Notes: generated from the sequence alone by a model not told the origin. A stretch of 64,000 bases of DNA from Kushneria phyllosphaerae (GCF_900312995.1 NZ_ONZI01000004.1:558001-622000), one strand, 5' to 3'. Counted from the first letter of the stretch, positions 30,238 to 40,148 are shown. Made by a program: numbers and translations.

Positions 30238-31038
30238 TCAGGTAAAAAAGAGCTGGCGAAGGGCATCGCCCGGGTCCGATTCGCGCATGAAGCGCTCCCC
30301 CACCAGAAAGGCATTGACGTTGCCGCGGCGCATGCGTGCCACGTCTTCACGAGTCGCAATGCCTGATTCGGTGACCACGCGCACGCCTTCAGGCACCTTT
30401 TCCAGCAGCTCGAAGGTCGTGTCCAGCCGGGTCTCGAAAGTATGCAGATCGCGATTGTTGATACCCACCAGCGCAAGATCCAGCTTCAGCGCCCGCTCAA
30501 GCTCTTCAAGGCTGTGCACTTCAACCAGCACGTCCATGCCCAGCTCAATGGCCAGTGTGTTGAGCGCTTTCATCTGGCGGTCTTCAAGTGCTGCCACGAT
30601 CAGCAAAATGGCATCGGCGCCCATGCTGCGCGCTTCATACACCTGATAGGGCGCCACGATAAAGTCCTTGCGCAGCACCGGCAGCTGGCAGGCCCCACGC
30701 GCAGCGATCAAAAAGCGTTCGCTGCCCTGAAAATAATCAGCATCGGTCAACACGGAAAGACAGGCCGCACCACCGGCCTCGTAACGCTGGGCAATGGCCA
30801 CCGGATCAAAGTCGGCGCGAATAATGCCCTTGGAAGGCGAGGCCTTTTTGATCTCGGCGATAACGGCCGGGTCGCCATTGGTCAGACGTTGATTGAGCGC
30901 TGCGGCAAAGCCACGGGTGGGCGGCGCCTGCTCGGCGCGCGCGCGCAGCGTGTTCTCGCTGATGCTGGCCGAGCGCTCGGCAATTTCTTCATGCTTGCGC
31001 GCAATGATTTGCGTCAAAATGGTAGGCAGCGTGCTCAT
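30238..31038 (-). CDS. trpC: Indole-3-glycerol phosphate synthase
   Basis: Tryptophan pathway TIM-barrel enzyme closing the indole ring from Cd[21 protein letters not shown] carries the catalytic Lys and phosphate-binding motif; [16 protein letters not shown] and [12 protein letters not shown] are characteristic. The 266-residue monofunctional form (no fused TrpF) is that of Pseudomonas-like bacteria. GGGAA lies 7 bases before the ATG. It ends the trpE-trpG-trpD-trpC run. Confidence 0.96.
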   Translation of the reverse strand: MSTLPTILTQIIARKHEEIAERSASISENTLRARAEQAPPTRGFAAALNQRLTNGDPAVIAEIKKASPSKGIIRADFDPVAIAQRYEAGGAACLSVLTDADYFQGSERFLIAARGACQLPVLRKDFIVAPYQVYEARSMGADAILLIVAALEDRQMKALNTLAIELGMDVLVEVHSLEELERALKLDLALVGINNRDLHTFETRLDTTFELLEKVPEGVRVVTESGIATREDVARMRRGNVNAFLVGERFMRESDPGDALRQLFFT

Positions 31039-31102
31039 GCAGTGTTCCCTGAAAATCGACCGGCCGTGACAGGACGCAACGCCCGGTCGCTATTATGATA
31101 AT

Positions 31103-32131
31103 TCAGTCGCCGGCCTCGGCCAGTCGGGCAGAAAACTCTGCCAGTGCGTCCAGTTTTGCAAGCCCCTGCCCTCCGGCCAGCGCCTCACGTACGGTCTGCA
31201 CGCCTTCCTTGAGGGAGCTGGCCACATCGGCCACGTACAGGGCAGCGCCTGCGTTGAAAGCAACCATGTCAGCCGCCACGCCCTCTCCACGCAGGGCAGC
31301 CTTGACCAGCACCAGGCTGGCCTCGCTGCTGTCGGCGCGAATCGCCTCCAGCGGCTGGCGCTCCAGACCGACCTCCTCGGGCGTGACCACATACTCGCTG
31401 ATCTCACCGTGATGCAGTTCGGCGACCCGGGTTTTTGAGGCAATCGAGAACTCATCGAGTCCGTCTTCGGCATGAACCACCAGCACATGCTGGCTACCCA
31501 GACGTCGCAGTACTGTCGCCATGGGCACCAGCAGATCGGCGCTATAGACTCCAATAACCTGACGCGTGGCGCCGGTGGGGTTGGTCAGAGGCCCCAGGAT
31601 ATTGAACATGGTACGCACCCCCAGCGCCTTGCGGACCGCCACGGCGTGACGCATGGCCGTATGGTGGTTGGGGGCGAACATGAAGCCGACCCCGATCTCC
31701 TCGATGCAGCGAGCGATCTGCTCGGACGACAGCTCAAGCGACACGCCGGCACGCGCAAGCAGATCGGCACTGCCGGAGCTGCTGGATACTCCACGGCCAC
31801 CGTGCTTGGCAACGCGGGCCCCGCAGGCCGCTGCGGCGAAGCTGGAGGCCGTCGAAACATTAAAAAGCCCGGCACCATCGCCGCCGGTACCCACGATATC
31901 GACCACGTGATCGGCATCGACATGAACCGGATGCATCAGCTCGCGCATGACCATCACGGCGGCCGTAATCTCATCGACGGACTCTCCCTTCATGGCAAGA
32001 CCGACCAGAAAGCCGCCCATCTGCACCGGATCAGCTTCCCCGCGCATGATGGTCGACATGACCGTTCGCATCTCGTCCAGCTCGAGATCCTCACGGCGCG
32101 TTACGCGTGAAATGGCTTCCTTGAGCTCCAC
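31103..32131 (-). CDS. trpD: Anthranilate phosphoribosyltransferase
   Basis: Transfers the phosphoribosyl group from PRPP to anthranilate. VDIVGTGGDGAGLFNVST is the glycine-rich PRPP-binding loop, and KHGGRGVSSSSGSADLL is the second family signature. The length of 342 fits a stand-alone TrpD. The start codon is GTG with GGAG about 8 bases upstream. It follows trpG by 77 bases. Confidence 0.96.
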   Translation of the reverse strand: MELKEAISRVTRREDLELDEMRTVMSTIMRGEADPVQMGGFLVGLAMKGESVDEITAAVMVMRELMHPVHVDADHVVDIVGTGGDGAGLFNVSTASSFAAAACGARVAKHGGRGVSSSSGSADLLARAGVSLELSSEQIARCIEEIGVGFMFAPNHHTAMRHAVAVRKALGVRTMFNILGPLTNPTGATRQVIGVYSADLLVPMATVLRRLGSQHVLVVHAEDGLDEFSIASKTRVAELHHGEISEYVVTPEEVGLERQPLEAIRADSSEASLVLVKAALRGEGVAADMVAFNAGAALYVADVASSLKEGVQTVREALAGGQGLAKLDALAEFSARLAEAGD

Positions 32132-32208
32132 GAGTTTCTCTCCATGCCACGGGCAGCAGGCGCCGCCCGAAAAGGGTTATCGCACCAGACAAGCGACACG
32201 TCCGGACC

Positions 32209-32829
32209 TCAGGCTTCGGCCGTCGCTCCCCGAGACAGGTCGTGCGGCTGACGCTTGAGGAAGTTGGCCAGAAGCTCGTGGCCCTGACGTGACAGAATCG
32301 ACTCCGGGTGAAAGAGCACGCCTTCCATGTCCAGCGTTTTGTGACGAATTCCCATCACGATGCCGGGCGTCACGTCGTCACTGACAGTCGTCGCCGTAAT
32401 CTCGAAACACTCCGGCAGCGTCTCGCGCGCCAGAATCAGCGAATGATAACGCGTCACTTCCAGCGGGTTTTCAAGATCTGCAAAGGCGCCCTGACCATCA
32501 TGATCCACCATCGACGTCTTGCCGTGCATCACCATCGGTGCCCGGATCACCTCACCGCCATAGGCCTGGCCAATGGCCTGAAACCCCAGGCAGATCCCGA
32601 AGATCGGAACCCGACCGGCAAAATGGCGGATCAGCTCCAGCGAAATACCGGCTTCACTGGGGCTGCAGGGACCCGGTGAAATCATTAAGTGGGTAAAGTC
32701 ACGCTGCTCGATCTCCTCGATCGTGAGCGTATCGTTGCGGATTGTCTCGACCTCGGCCCCCAGCTCGCCCAGATACTGGACGATATTGAAGGTAAAGCTG
32801 TCGTAGTTGTCGATCATCAATACTTTCAT
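32209..32829 (-). CDS. trpG: Anthranilate synthase glutamine amidotransferase
   Basis: Class I glutamine amidotransferase supplying ammonia to TrpE. The triad is C80 ([12 protein letters not shown]), H174 and E176 (FHPES). [16 protein letters not shown] is the usual start. At 206 residues it has no fused TrpD, unlike E. coli. Relatives can also serve aminodeoxychorismate synthase, but the position beside trpE favours tryptophan. Confidence 0.95.
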   Translation of the reverse strand: MKVLMIDNYDSFTFNIVQYLGELGAEVETIRNDTLTIEEIEQRDFTHLMISPGPCSPSEAGISLELIRHFAGRVPIFGICLGFQAIGQAYGGEVIRAPMVMHGKTSMVDHDGQGAFADLENPLEVTRYHSLILARETLPECFEITATTVSDDVTPGIVMGIRHKTLDMEGVLFHPESILSRQGHELLANFLKRQPHDLSRGATAEA

Positions 32830-32931
32830 GGCTTTCCATCCTCACGGTGACCGGGCGGTCGGTACATCGACACGAAAATGACCCGGCCTGTCTTCGGTGT
32901 TGGCGCGCTGATCCCGCAACGGAATCCGGCT

Positions 32932-34422
32932 CTATTCGAGGTTATCCAGCCCGCGCTCGGCCATGGCCACGGCGCGGAACATGGCGCGACGCTTGTTGAG
33001 CGTCTCCTGCCATTCATTGTCAGGATCGGAGTCGGACACGATACCACCACCGGCCTGCACGTGAAGCTCACCGTTTTTGATCACGGCCGTTCGAATGGCA
33101 ATGGCCATGTCCATGTTGCCCTGCCAGGAGAGGTAGCCCACGGCGCCGGAATAGATGCCGCGCTTGACCGGCTCGAGCTCATCAATGACTTCCAGTGCGC
33201 GAACCTTGGGCGCACCGGACAGGGTGCCGGCCGGAAAGGTGGCCCGCAGGACGTCCATCGGCCCAAGCGATGGCTTGATGCGCCCGGTCACGTTGGAGAC
33301 GATATGCATGACGTGCGAATAGCGTTCGATGGTCATCTTGTCGGTAAGTTCAACCGAGCCGGGTTCACTGATACGCCCCACATCGTTGCGCCCCAGATCG
33401 ATCAGCATGACATGCTCGGCGATCTCCTTGGGGTCGGACAAAAGCTCCTGCTCAAGCGCATGGTCTTCCTCTTCGCTGGCACCGCGATGGCGCGTGCCGG
33501 CGATCGGACGCAGCGTGATCTCGTCGCGATCAAGTCGGGCCAGAATCTCGGGCGAAGCCCCCACGACATGATGATCATCGAGATTGAAAAAGAACATGTA
33601 GGGCGACGGATTGAGACTTCTAAGCGCGCGGTACAGATCCAGCGGCGGCGCCTGATAGGCGATGGTCATGCGCTGGGAAGGCACGCACTGCATCAGATCA
33701 CCGGCCGCGACATATTCGCGGATGCGCGCCACGGCGTCCTTGTAGCCCTGCTCGGAGAAACTGGCAAAAAAGTCGTCCTCGACCACCGCGTCTCGGCCTG
33801 TGCCGGGGCTTGAGGTGGAAATCGGAGTATGACGAAGCTGATGTTCAAGCGTGGCCAGACGCTCCCGAGCCTGTTCAAGTGCGTTGTCATTGGCCGGGTC
33901 AGCATGAACCAGCAGGGTCAGGCGCCCCGAGAGGTTGTCAAAGACCACCAGCTCGTCGGCCACCATCAGCAGGATATCCGGCACATCGATCGGGTCGGGC
34001 TTTTCAACCCCACGCAGACGCGGCTCGATCAAACGAATGGTGTCATAGCCGAAATAGCCGACCAGCCCACCGTCAAAGCGCATCGCCTCGGAAGACTCGG
34101 GCGCCCGGAAACGCCGGCGAAACTGCTCGATCCACTCAAGCGGATCGTCGACTTCGGTAGCGCCCTGCAGATAGTCATCCACGTAATGACGAACGGTAAA
34201 CCCGCTGACCTCGATGCGCTCACGACACGGCAGGCCAATAATGGAGTAACGGCCCCACTTCTCACCACCCGTGACCGACTCGAGCAGAAAGCTCCAGGGC
34301 GCATCGGCCAGCTTTAAATAAGTGGACAGCGGAGTTTCGAGATCGGCCAGCACCTCACGGGTGACCGGGATACGGTTGTAGCCTTCGGCGGCGAGTTCGG
34401 CAAAGCGCTCGGATGTCATCAT
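32932..34422 (-). CDS. trpE: Anthranilate synthase component I
   Basis: Converts chorismate to anthranilate with ammonia from TrpG. The chorismate-binding core (about residues 230-490) includes [36 protein letters not shown] and [20 protein letters not shown]. The N-terminal domain holds the Trp-feedback region ([15 protein letters not shown]). The length of 496 is normal. AGGA lies about 9 bases upstream. A candidate leader peptide precedes it, so transcription may be attenuated. Confidence 0.96.
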   Translation of the reverse strand: MMTSERFAELAAEGYNRIPVTREVLADLETPLSTYLKLADAPWSFLLESVTGGEKWGRYSIIGLPCRERIEVSGFTVRHYVDDYLQGATEVDDPLEWIEQFRRRFRAPESSEAMRFDGGLVGYFGYDTIRLIEPRLRGVEKPDPIDVPDILLMVADELVVFDNLSGRLTLLVHADPANDNALEQARERLATLEHQLRHTPISTSSPGTGRDAVVEDDFFASFSEQGYKDAVARIREYVAAGDLMQCVPSQRMTIAYQAPPLDLYRALRSLNPSPYMFFFNLDDHHVVGASPEILARLDRDEITLRPIAGTRHRGASEEEDHALEQELLSDPKEIAEHVMLIDLGRNDVGRISEPGSVELTDKMTIERYSHVMHIVSNVTGRIKPSLGPMDVLRATFPAGTLSGAPKVRALEVIDELEPVKRGIYSGAVGYLSWQGNMDMAIAIRTAVIKNGELHVQAGGGIVSDSDPDNEWQETLNKRRAMFRAVAMAERGLDNLE

Positions 34423-34467
34423 GTCGCAGATTCCTGTAGAGAGAGAAACGGTAATACGGTGCAGGGG

Positions 34468-34482
34468 GCTGGTATCACCAGC
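34468..34482 (-). other. Candidate attenuator hairpin in the trpE leader
   Basis: GCTGGT and ACCAGC form a perfect 6-bp stem around ATC; it overlaps the second Trp codon and stop of the leader peptide. Alternative pairing of 34450-34455 with 34474-34479 would compete. No clean T-run follows, so this is not a canonical attenuator. Confidence 0.4.
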
Positions 34483-34504
34483 GCCAGCGCTTGACGTTTC
34501 TCAT
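34475..34504 (-). CDS. trpL: Candidate trp leader peptide (MRNVKRWRW)
   Basis: A nine-codon frame with sequence MRNVKRWRW and a TGA stop, about 50 bases upstream of trpE. Two Trp codons among the last three residues next to a Trp operon is the mark of an attenuation leader. An in-frame ATG at 34534 would lengthen it to 19 residues, but a -10-like TACAAT (34541-34536) sits just before that ATG, favouring the shorter form. GGA lies upstream of the short start. Confidence 0.55.
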   Translation of the reverse strand: MRNVKRWRW

Positions 34505-34553
34505 CAGTCCGCAGGCCTTTGCATTGAGTGACATGATTGTATCTCGCAAGCTG

Positions 34554-34582
34554 AAAATTCCTTCACACGAAGGGGAAAAAAA
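34554..34582 (-). terminator. Possible gph terminator region
   Basis: On the minus strand a T7 run (34582-34576) is followed by a small hairpin (CCTTC and GAAGG around GTGT) ending in AATTTT. Either could terminate gph before the trpE promoter. Both stems are short. Confidence 0.4.
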
Positions 34583-34616
34583 GGGCGAGCAGCGCGACCA
34601 TGGCGCGTTTTCAACC

Positions 34617-35291
34617 CTAAACGAGTTCTTCAAGTGAATCAAGAAGATGGTCGGGGTTCAGTGCAGCAATGGGCTCACCATGATTGTACCCGTAGGTGAC
34701 CGCCAGACAGCGACAGCCAAAGGCTCTGGCCGCCTGCACATCACTGCGTGAATCACCGATCATCAAAACGCGCTGGGGCGCAATGTCCAGGGCCCGGGCG
34801 ACATGTGCAAGCGGCGCCGGGTCCGGCTTTTTTTGGGGCAGTGAATCTCCGCCCAGTGTATGGGAAAAAAACCCCTCAAGCCCCATGGCGTCCAGAATGG
34901 GCTCGATAAAGCGTGATGGCTTGTTGGTGACCAGCGCCTGAGAAATACCGCGCGCCTGCTGGGCCTTGAGACACTCGATAACGCCCGGATAGCAATACGT
35001 CCGTGATACCGGGTGGCGCGCATAGGCATCCATGAAAAGCGCCAGCGCCTCGTCGACCTGTTCGCTGCCAGCCCCGTCGGCGTTGAAAGCGCCGGAATGT
35101 TCCAGTGCCCGCTCGACCAGCCGCCGTGAGCCGTTGCCGACCCAGTCACGCACCCGGTCAACGCCAGCCGGTGCAAGATTCATGGTCTGCAGCATGTCAT
35201 CCACGGCCAGTGCCAGATCCGGCGCCGAGTCGATCAGGGTGCCGTCGAGGTCGTAGATAATCAGATCAATATCGTTAAGCGCATCGTGCAT
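34617..35291 (-). CDS. gph: Phosphoglycolate phosphatase
   Basis: HAD-superfamily phosphatase that removes 2-phosphoglycolate, a product of DNA repair. The nucleophile motif is YDLDGTLIDSAPD (D14, D16), motif II VTNKPSRF, and motif IV IGDSRSD. The length of 224 is usual. It lies upstream of trpE in the same direction, as in Pseudomonas, where rpe precedes gph; here rpe is about 9.5 kb away. Confidence 0.9.
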   Translation of the reverse strand: MHDALNDIDLIIYDLDGTLIDSAPDLALAVDDMLQTMNLAPAGVDRVRDWVGNGSRRLVERALEHSGAFNADGAGSEQVDEALALFMDAYARHPVSRTYCYPGVIECLKAQQARGISQALVTNKPSRFIEPILDAMGLEGFFSHTLGGDSLPQKKPDPAPLAHVARALDIAPQRVLMIGDSRSDVQAARAFGCRCLAVTYGYNHGEPIAALNPDHLLDSLEELV

Positions 35292-35513
35292 TTTCAGGCC
35301 ATCGCTGCGGGTGAATTCAGGTCATGATGACCCCATATAAAGGTGAGCAGGCCGGACATTGCCGGGATCAAACGCACCGTCGTAGTGTCAGAAGTATCGA
35401 TGCCGAAGACCGGCCTGTCACGGTCATTTGTGACCGAAAGCCTTCAGGCCGTGGTCCGCTGTGTGGGCCACTGCCTGAATGTTTTTCCTTTCACTTTTCA
35501 TATGGAGCAGTCA

Positions 35514-36812
35514 ATGGCGATCCCTCGCATTGTGGTGGTCGGTGGCGGCGCCGGCGGTCTTGAGCTGGTCACCCGTCTAGGACGCAAGCTGGGCAAGTCC
35601 AACAAGGCCGAAATTGTTCTGGTCGATCGCAACCCCACCCATATCTGGAAACCGCTGCTGCACGAGGTGGCCGTCGGAGTGATGGACTCAAGCCTTGATG
35701 AAGTGTCCTATCAGGGGCATTCATCCAACGCAGGCTATCGCTATCAGATCGGCACGCTGTGCGGTCTGGACCGGGAACATCGCCAGATCCGTCTGGACGC
35801 GATTCACGATGACAAAAATCGTGTCGTTTTACCCGAGCGACGCCTGGATTATGACTACCTGGTGCTCTCGGTGGGCAGCGTCTCCAACGACTTCGGGACG
35901 CCGGGGGTGGCAGATCACTGCTATTTCCTGGACAGCGTCAAACAGGCAGAAGCCTTTCGCAAGCAGATGCTCAACACCTTCCTGCGCTGCAGCAACCGTG
36001 AAGAAGCCGGCAAATCCGGCATGTCGGTAGCCATCGTGGGCGGTGGCGCCACGGGTGTGGAGCTCTCTGCAGAGCTTCTCAATGCCACACAGATGCTCCA
36101 CGGCTATGGTTTTAGCCGTATCAGCCGTCAGCAGCTCAAGATCCATCTGCTGGAAGCCGCTCCACGGGTACTGCCCGCCCTGCCCGAGCGCATCAGTCAG
36201 TCGGTGCACCGTGAGCTTGAACGACTCGGCGTCGAGATTCATACCGATACCCGGGTGACCCAGGCAGACGAGAGCGGGTTCGAGATTGCCGATGGGTCAC
36301 GCATTGATGCCGACCTGACCGTCTGGGCGGCCGGTGTCCGCGGACCCTCGATACTGTCCGAACTGGGGCTTTCCACCCAGCGCAATCACCAAATCATCGT
36401 TCAGCAGACCATGCAGAGCGTGGACGACGAGCGCATCTTCGCGCTCGGCGACTGCGCGGCCTGCCCGCAGCCGGGTGACAAGATGGTGCCGCCGCGGGCG
36501 CAGGCTGCTCACCAGCAGGCCAACACGCTTTACAAAAATCTGAAAGCGGCCATGGCCGGACGCGAGATGAAAGACTTTCACTACAAGGACATGGGCTCGC
36601 TGATTTCGCTGGCGCATTTTGATGCCGTGGGCAATCTCATGCGCGGAGCGTCTGCAAAGGGCGTGCTGGTCGAGGGCTGGATGGCCAAGATCTTTTACGC
36701 CTCGCTGTATCGCATGCATCAGGCCGCCATCCACGGCTATACGCGTACCGGCGTTCGCATGCTGGTCGACCGCATCAACACCATCATTCGACCGCGCCTC
36801 AAGCTGCACTGA
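35514..36812 (+). CDS. ndh: Type II NADH dehydrogenase
   Basis: Single-subunit, non-proton-pumping NADH:quinone oxidoreductase at the inner membrane surface. Two dinucleotide folds are evident: IVVVGGGAGGLEL (FAD) near residues 5-17 and VAIVGGGATGVELSAE (NADH) near residues 172-187; FALGDCAACPQPG supplies the second FAD contact. At 432 residues it matches E. coli Ndh (434). The ATG at 35514, with GGAG 6 bases upstream, was chosen over a frame extension to 35343. It is monocistronic with its own terminator. Confidence 0.94.
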   Translation: MAIPRIVVVGGGAGGLELVTRLGRKLGKSNKAEIVLVDRNPTHIWKPLLHEVAVGVMDSSLDEVSYQGHSSNAGYRYQIGTLCGLDREHRQIRLDAIHDDKNRVVLPERRLDYDYLVLSVGSVSNDFGTPGVADHCYFLDSVKQAEAFRKQMLNTFLRCSNREEAGKSGMSVAIVGGGATGVELSAELLNATQMLHGYGFSRISRQQLKIHLLEAAPRVLPALPERISQSVHRELERLGVEIHTDTRVTQADESGFEIADGSRIDADLTVWAAGVRGPSILSELGLSTQRNHQIIVQQTMQSVDDERIFALGDCAACPQPGDKMVPPRAQAAHQQANTLYKNLKAAMAGREMKDFHYKDMGSLISLAHFDAVGNLMRGASAKGVLVEGWMAKIFYASLYRMHQAAIHGYTRTGVRMLVDRINTIIRPRLKLH

Positions 36813-36857
36813 GCGCCGTTCACACACCGCGTTTTCACACCATCCACTGCACCTCCA

Positions 36858-36885
36858 GGGCCGCCAACAGCGGCCCCCTTTTTTT
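36858..36885 (+). terminator. Terminator after ndh
   Basis: GGGCCGC (36858-36864) and GCGGCCC (36870-36876) around CAACA, followed by CC and T7. Confidence 0.9.
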
Positions 36886-37027
36886 GCAGGCGCGCCCTGA
36901 TTGTTGCCTGCCCTTACTTGTTGACGGCTTGCCGCGCTTATTGCCTTCACTCTCCAGACGCCCGGTTAAAGGCCCTGCGACCAAGGTCTGGTTTTCTACA
37001 GGGCTTTCGTATCGCAACCTGAACCGA

Positions 37028-37047
37028 TATTGGGAACGTTCCCAATA
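37028..37047. promoter_or_regulatory. LacI-family operator, 20-bp perfect palindrome
   Basis: TATTGGGAACGTTCCCAATA is a perfect 20-base palindrome centred 42 bases upstream of the regulator start. The central CG and even symmetry are typical of LacI-family operators. It probably mediates autoregulation of the regulator and the downstream kguE- and kguD-like genes. Confidence 0.85.
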
Positions 37048-37079
37048 CAAGTGCACCAGGTTGGCAAACAGGCAACGAC

Positions 37080-38156
37080 ATGACAGCGTCCACACCCGGC
37101 CATCGATCAGAGCCCACTCATCGATTAGAACCCGGCCACGCGCGTCGCCCGACCATTCACGACGTGGCGCGCGATGCCGGCATCTCCAAGACCAGCGTCT
37201 CACGCTATTTTGGCCACGAGCGTGCCCTGCTGTCAGAGAGCATGGTCCAGCGCATCGAGGCCGCCATCGAGCGCCTCGGCTTTGCACCGGACCGCCTTGC
37301 CAGCGGCCTGCGCGGCCGCCGCACCGGACTGATTGGCATGGTCGTCGCCGATATCCGCAATCCCTACACCGTCGACATGCTTCACGGCGCCGAGCTTGCC
37401 TGTCGTGAGCACGGCTATTCGCTGCTGGTCTGCAATACCGACAACAGCGACCAGCTCGAACGGCGCCACCTGGAAGTACTGCACGGCTATAGCATAGAAG
37501 GGCTGGTGGTCAATACCCGGGGGCGCAACGTGGCATCGCTGGCCGCCCGTCGTGAGGCGGGCCTGCCCATGGTACTGGTGGATCGCCATATCGACGGGCT
37601 CGACTGTGACATGGTGGGCCTTGATAACGAACAGGCCGTGACGCTGGGCGTATCGCACCTGCGGGATCAGGGGTATCAGCGTCTTTTAATGGTCACCGAG
37701 CCAACCGATGGGATCAGCTCTCGAAAGGCCCGCGTTGAAGTATTTCGCCATCAGGCACACGCCGCAGGACTAAGCGCGGAAGTTCAGCAAAGCCCTCAGG
37801 AGAGGATCGATCCGGACTGGCTGGCCGCCACCCTAATGCAATGGCTCCGGGCCGGTGGTCGCCCGGGCGCCATTGTCTGTGCCAACGGCGTGATCACGCT
37901 GGCCGTCTGTCATGCCCTGTGGGCACTGCTGAAAACGCCATTTGAGCAGGTTGGTGTGCTGGGGATCGATGAGCTGTCGTGGTGCGCTCTGGTGGGTCCG
38001 GGCATTACCACCGTGGCTCAGCCGGTCGACGATATCGGCTATGGCGCCATCACGACCCTGTTGAATCGTATCAGGGGTGCACCGGGCAAAGCAGAGATCA
38101 CGACCTACACCGCGCGTCTGCATGCGCGCGGCTCCACTACACTGAAAACGACATGA
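37080..38156 (+). CDS. LacI-family transcriptional regulator
   Basis: DNA-binding repressor or activator with a sugar-sensing domain. An unusual 20-residue N-terminal extension precedes the helix-turn-helix (about residues 24-48, TIHDVARDAGISKTSVSRYFG) and hinge; the periplasmic-binding-protein-like domain runs from about residue 83 (TGLIGMVVADIRNPYTVDML). Neighbours (KguE-like, ketoaldonate reductase and membrane dehydrogenase) suggest a PtxS-like sensor of 2-ketogluconate. AGG lies about 7 bases before the ATG. A palindromic operator lies just upstream. The effector is inferred, not seen. Confidence 0.85.
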   Translation: MTASTPGHRSEPTHRLEPGHARRPTIHDVARDAGISKTSVSRYFGHERALLSESMVQRIEAAIERLGFAPDRLASGLRGRRTGLIGMVVADIRNPYTVDMLHGAELACREHGYSLLVCNTDNSDQLERRHLEVLHGYSIEGLVVNTRGRNVASLAARREAGLPMVLVDRHIDGLDCDMVGLDNEQAVTLGVSHLRDQGYQRLLMVTEPTDGISSRKARVEVFRHQAHAAGLSAEVQQSPQERIDPDWLAATLMQWLRAGGRPGAIVCANGVITLAVCHALWALLKTPFEQVGVLGIDELSWCALVGPGITTVAQPVDDIGYGAITTLLNRIRGAPGKAEITTYTARLHARGSTTLKTT

Positions 38157-38241
38157 GCATTTTCCATACTGCAAGACATCACGCCACGGCGGCCACCCTT
38201 TCCGGAGCCGCTTCCAGACCAGGTGACGCAAGGAGTTTTCC

Positions 38242-38994
38242 ATGGGACCGGTAATGATCTGTACTTCTGCCTTTGGCGCCGATCTGGTCAGGCAACTGGG
38301 TCAGGCAGGCGTTCTTGAACACATCAGGGATGCCGGCGCACAGGGGGTCGAAATTCGCGAAGAGCTTTTAAGTGATCGCGACATGCCGCTGAGCCAGCTG
38401 CGCGAGGCCATCGAACAGGTGTCACTGACCTGCATCTACTCCGCGGCCACGGCGCTGTTTGATGAGCGAAGCCGTCTCAATACTGCCGAAATGCATCAGG
38501 CACTGGCGCGGGCCGATGAGCTGGGCGCGCAGTGGGTCAAGGTTGGTCTGGGCCAGCTGTGCGCCGAGTGTATCGACGACGGCGCTGCCGCCCTCAAGGC
38601 GGCACTGGCCGATCAGACAATGCCGATACTGATCGAAAACGACCAGACCTCCTGCGGCGGCGATCCGTTGATTCATGCCGCCCTGCATCGAGCGCTCGGA
38701 TCCTCGTTGATTGGTACGACCCTGGACCTGGGCAATGGCTACTGGACGGATCACGACCTCTCACAGGCCGCCAGCCGACTGGGAGCACAGGTGCGCTATG
38801 TGCACTGCAAGGGCGTTACCCACGTGGAGGGCCATCCCGGAGCCTGTCCGCCAAATGACGCGGCGCGCGCGCACTGGTCCGCACTCTGGCACCACTTCCC
38901 GACCGAGGTGCCCCGTGCCATCGAGTTCCCGCTGGATCATGACGATGTCAGTGCCACTGCGCGTCATGTTGAACAGCTGACGTCGCTGGCCTGA
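38242..38994 (+). CDS. kguE: KguE-like sugar phosphate isomerase/epimerase
   Basis: A 250-residue TIM-barrel protein of the AP-endonuclease-2 / sugar isomerase superfamily. Metal-ligand residues typical of the fold are visible: E (GVEIREELL), E (LIENDQTSCGGDP), D (TLDLGNGY), H (VRYVHCKG) and E (RAIEFPLDHD). It resembles KguE of Pseudomonas ketogluconate clusters by length and context; its precise reaction is unknown. AGGAG precedes the ATG. It is 85 bases after the regulator and probably in its operon. Confidence 0.65.
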   Translation: MGPVMICTSAFGADLVRQLGQAGVLEHIRDAGAQGVEIREELLSDRDMPLSQLREAIEQVSLTCIYSAATALFDERSRLNTAEMHQALARADELGAQWVKVGLGQLCAECIDDGAAALKAALADQTMPILIENDQTSCGGDPLIHAALHRALGSSLIGTTLDLGNGYWTDHDLSQAASRLGAQVRYVHCKGVTHVEGHPGACPPNDAARAHWSALWHHFPTEVPRAIEFPLDHDDVSATARHVEQLTSLA

Positions 38995-38999
38995 TCCAC

Positions 39000-39019
39000 G
39001 CGTGGCCAAAACGCCACGC
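39000..39019. other. Intercistronic hairpin
   Basis: GCGTGGC (39000-39006) and GCCACGC (39013-39019) around CAAAAC; no T-run, so probably not a full terminator between the kguE-like and reductase genes. Confidence 0.45.
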
Positions 39020-39111
39020 ACACGCAGTGGTATGACACATCCATAAAGACGGCCGACCCTGACCGTCCCCGCATTTCTACATCCACATCCGCATCTACAT
39101 CAGGAGAAATC

Positions 39112-40101
39112 ATGTCCTCGAAGAAAACGGTCATTGTGTATCAACGCGCCCTGAAGCCTGACCTGCGCGAAAAGCTGGAACGTGAATACAACGTGCTGGA
39201 TTTTTCACAAACTCCAAACCTGACGCAGGACGCCGAGTTCAAAAAGGCACTGTCTCAGGCGCACGCCCTGATCGGCTCAAGCGTGACCCTCCCCGCCGAG
39301 CTGCTGGATCAGGCGCCCCACCTTGAGGTGGTGTCGAGCATTTCGGTGGGCGTGGACAACTATGACATCGATTATCTCAGCAAGCGGGGCATCGTGCTTT
39401 GCCACACGCCGGATGTGTTGACCGAGACCACCGCCGACACGGCCTTTTTACTGATTCTGGCCAGCGCCCGCCGCGCGGTTGAAATGGCCGAAATGGTGAG
39501 AAAGGGAGACTGGACCGGCGGGATCGCCGAGCCTCATTTCGGCGTGGATGTTCAGGGCAAGACACTCGGCATTATCGGCATGGGTCGTATCGGGGCCGCC
39601 ATCGCCCGTCGCGGCAAGTTCGGCTTCAACATGTCAGTGAGCTATCACAATCGCTCGCGCCACGAGGATTTTGAACGCGAGCTGGGCGCTGACTGGAAGG
39701 CGCTCGACGACCTGCTGCGCGATTCGGACTTTGTCTGTGTGACCGTGCCGCTTTCCGAGGCCACGCGCCACATGTTTGGCAAGCGCGAGTTCGAACTGAT
39801 GGGCGAAAACACCATCTTCGTCAACATTGCACGCGGCGGCGTGGTGGACGAGCCGGCAATGATCGATGCACTTCAAAACGGCACCATTCGCGCCGCGGGG
39901 CTGGATGTGTTTGACATCGAACCCCTGCCCGGCGATTCACCGCTGGCACACATGGACAATGTCGTGGCACTGCCCCATATCGGCTCGGCCACGCACGAGA
40001 CCCGCTACGCCATGGCAGAGCTTGCCGTGGACAATGCTCTGGCGGTGCTCAGGGGAGAAAAGCCGCGGGCGCCGTATAACTGGGACGCACTCGACCGCTG
40101 A
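39112..40101 (+). CDS. ghrB: D-2-hydroxyacid dehydrogenase, 2-ketogluconate/glyoxylate reductase type
   Basis: NAD(P)H-dependent reductase of the D-isomer-specific family, reducing 2-ketogluconate (or glyoxylate/hydroxypyruvate). The Rossmann motif is LGIIGMGRIGAAIARR (about residues 148-163). The catalytic trio is R in NIARGGVVDE, E in DIEPLPGD and H in LPHIGSATHETR. The 329-residue length fits GhrB, TkrA and KguD. Context favours a 2-ketogluconate (or 6-phospho) substrate, so kguD would be an equally fair name. It ends the LacI-regulator gene run. Confidence 0.8.
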   Translation: MSSKKTVIVYQRALKPDLREKLEREYNVLDFSQTPNLTQDAEFKKALSQAHALIGSSVTLPAELLDQAPHLEVVSSISVGVDNYDIDYLSKRGIVLCHTPDVLTETTADTAFLLILASARRAVEMAEMVRKGDWTGGIAEPHFGVDVQGKTLGIIGMGRIGAAIARRGKFGFNMSVSYHNRSRHEDFERELGADWKALDDLLRDSDFVCVTVPLSEATRHMFGKREFELMGENTIFVNIARGGVVDEPAMIDALQNGTIRAAGLDVFDIEPLPGDSPLAHMDNVVALPHIGSATHETRYAMAELAVDNALAVLRGEKPRAPYNWDALDR

Positions 40102-40148
40102 ACGTCACCGGGGCTGCTGCCTGAAGACATGGCGGCATCGGGCACAAA

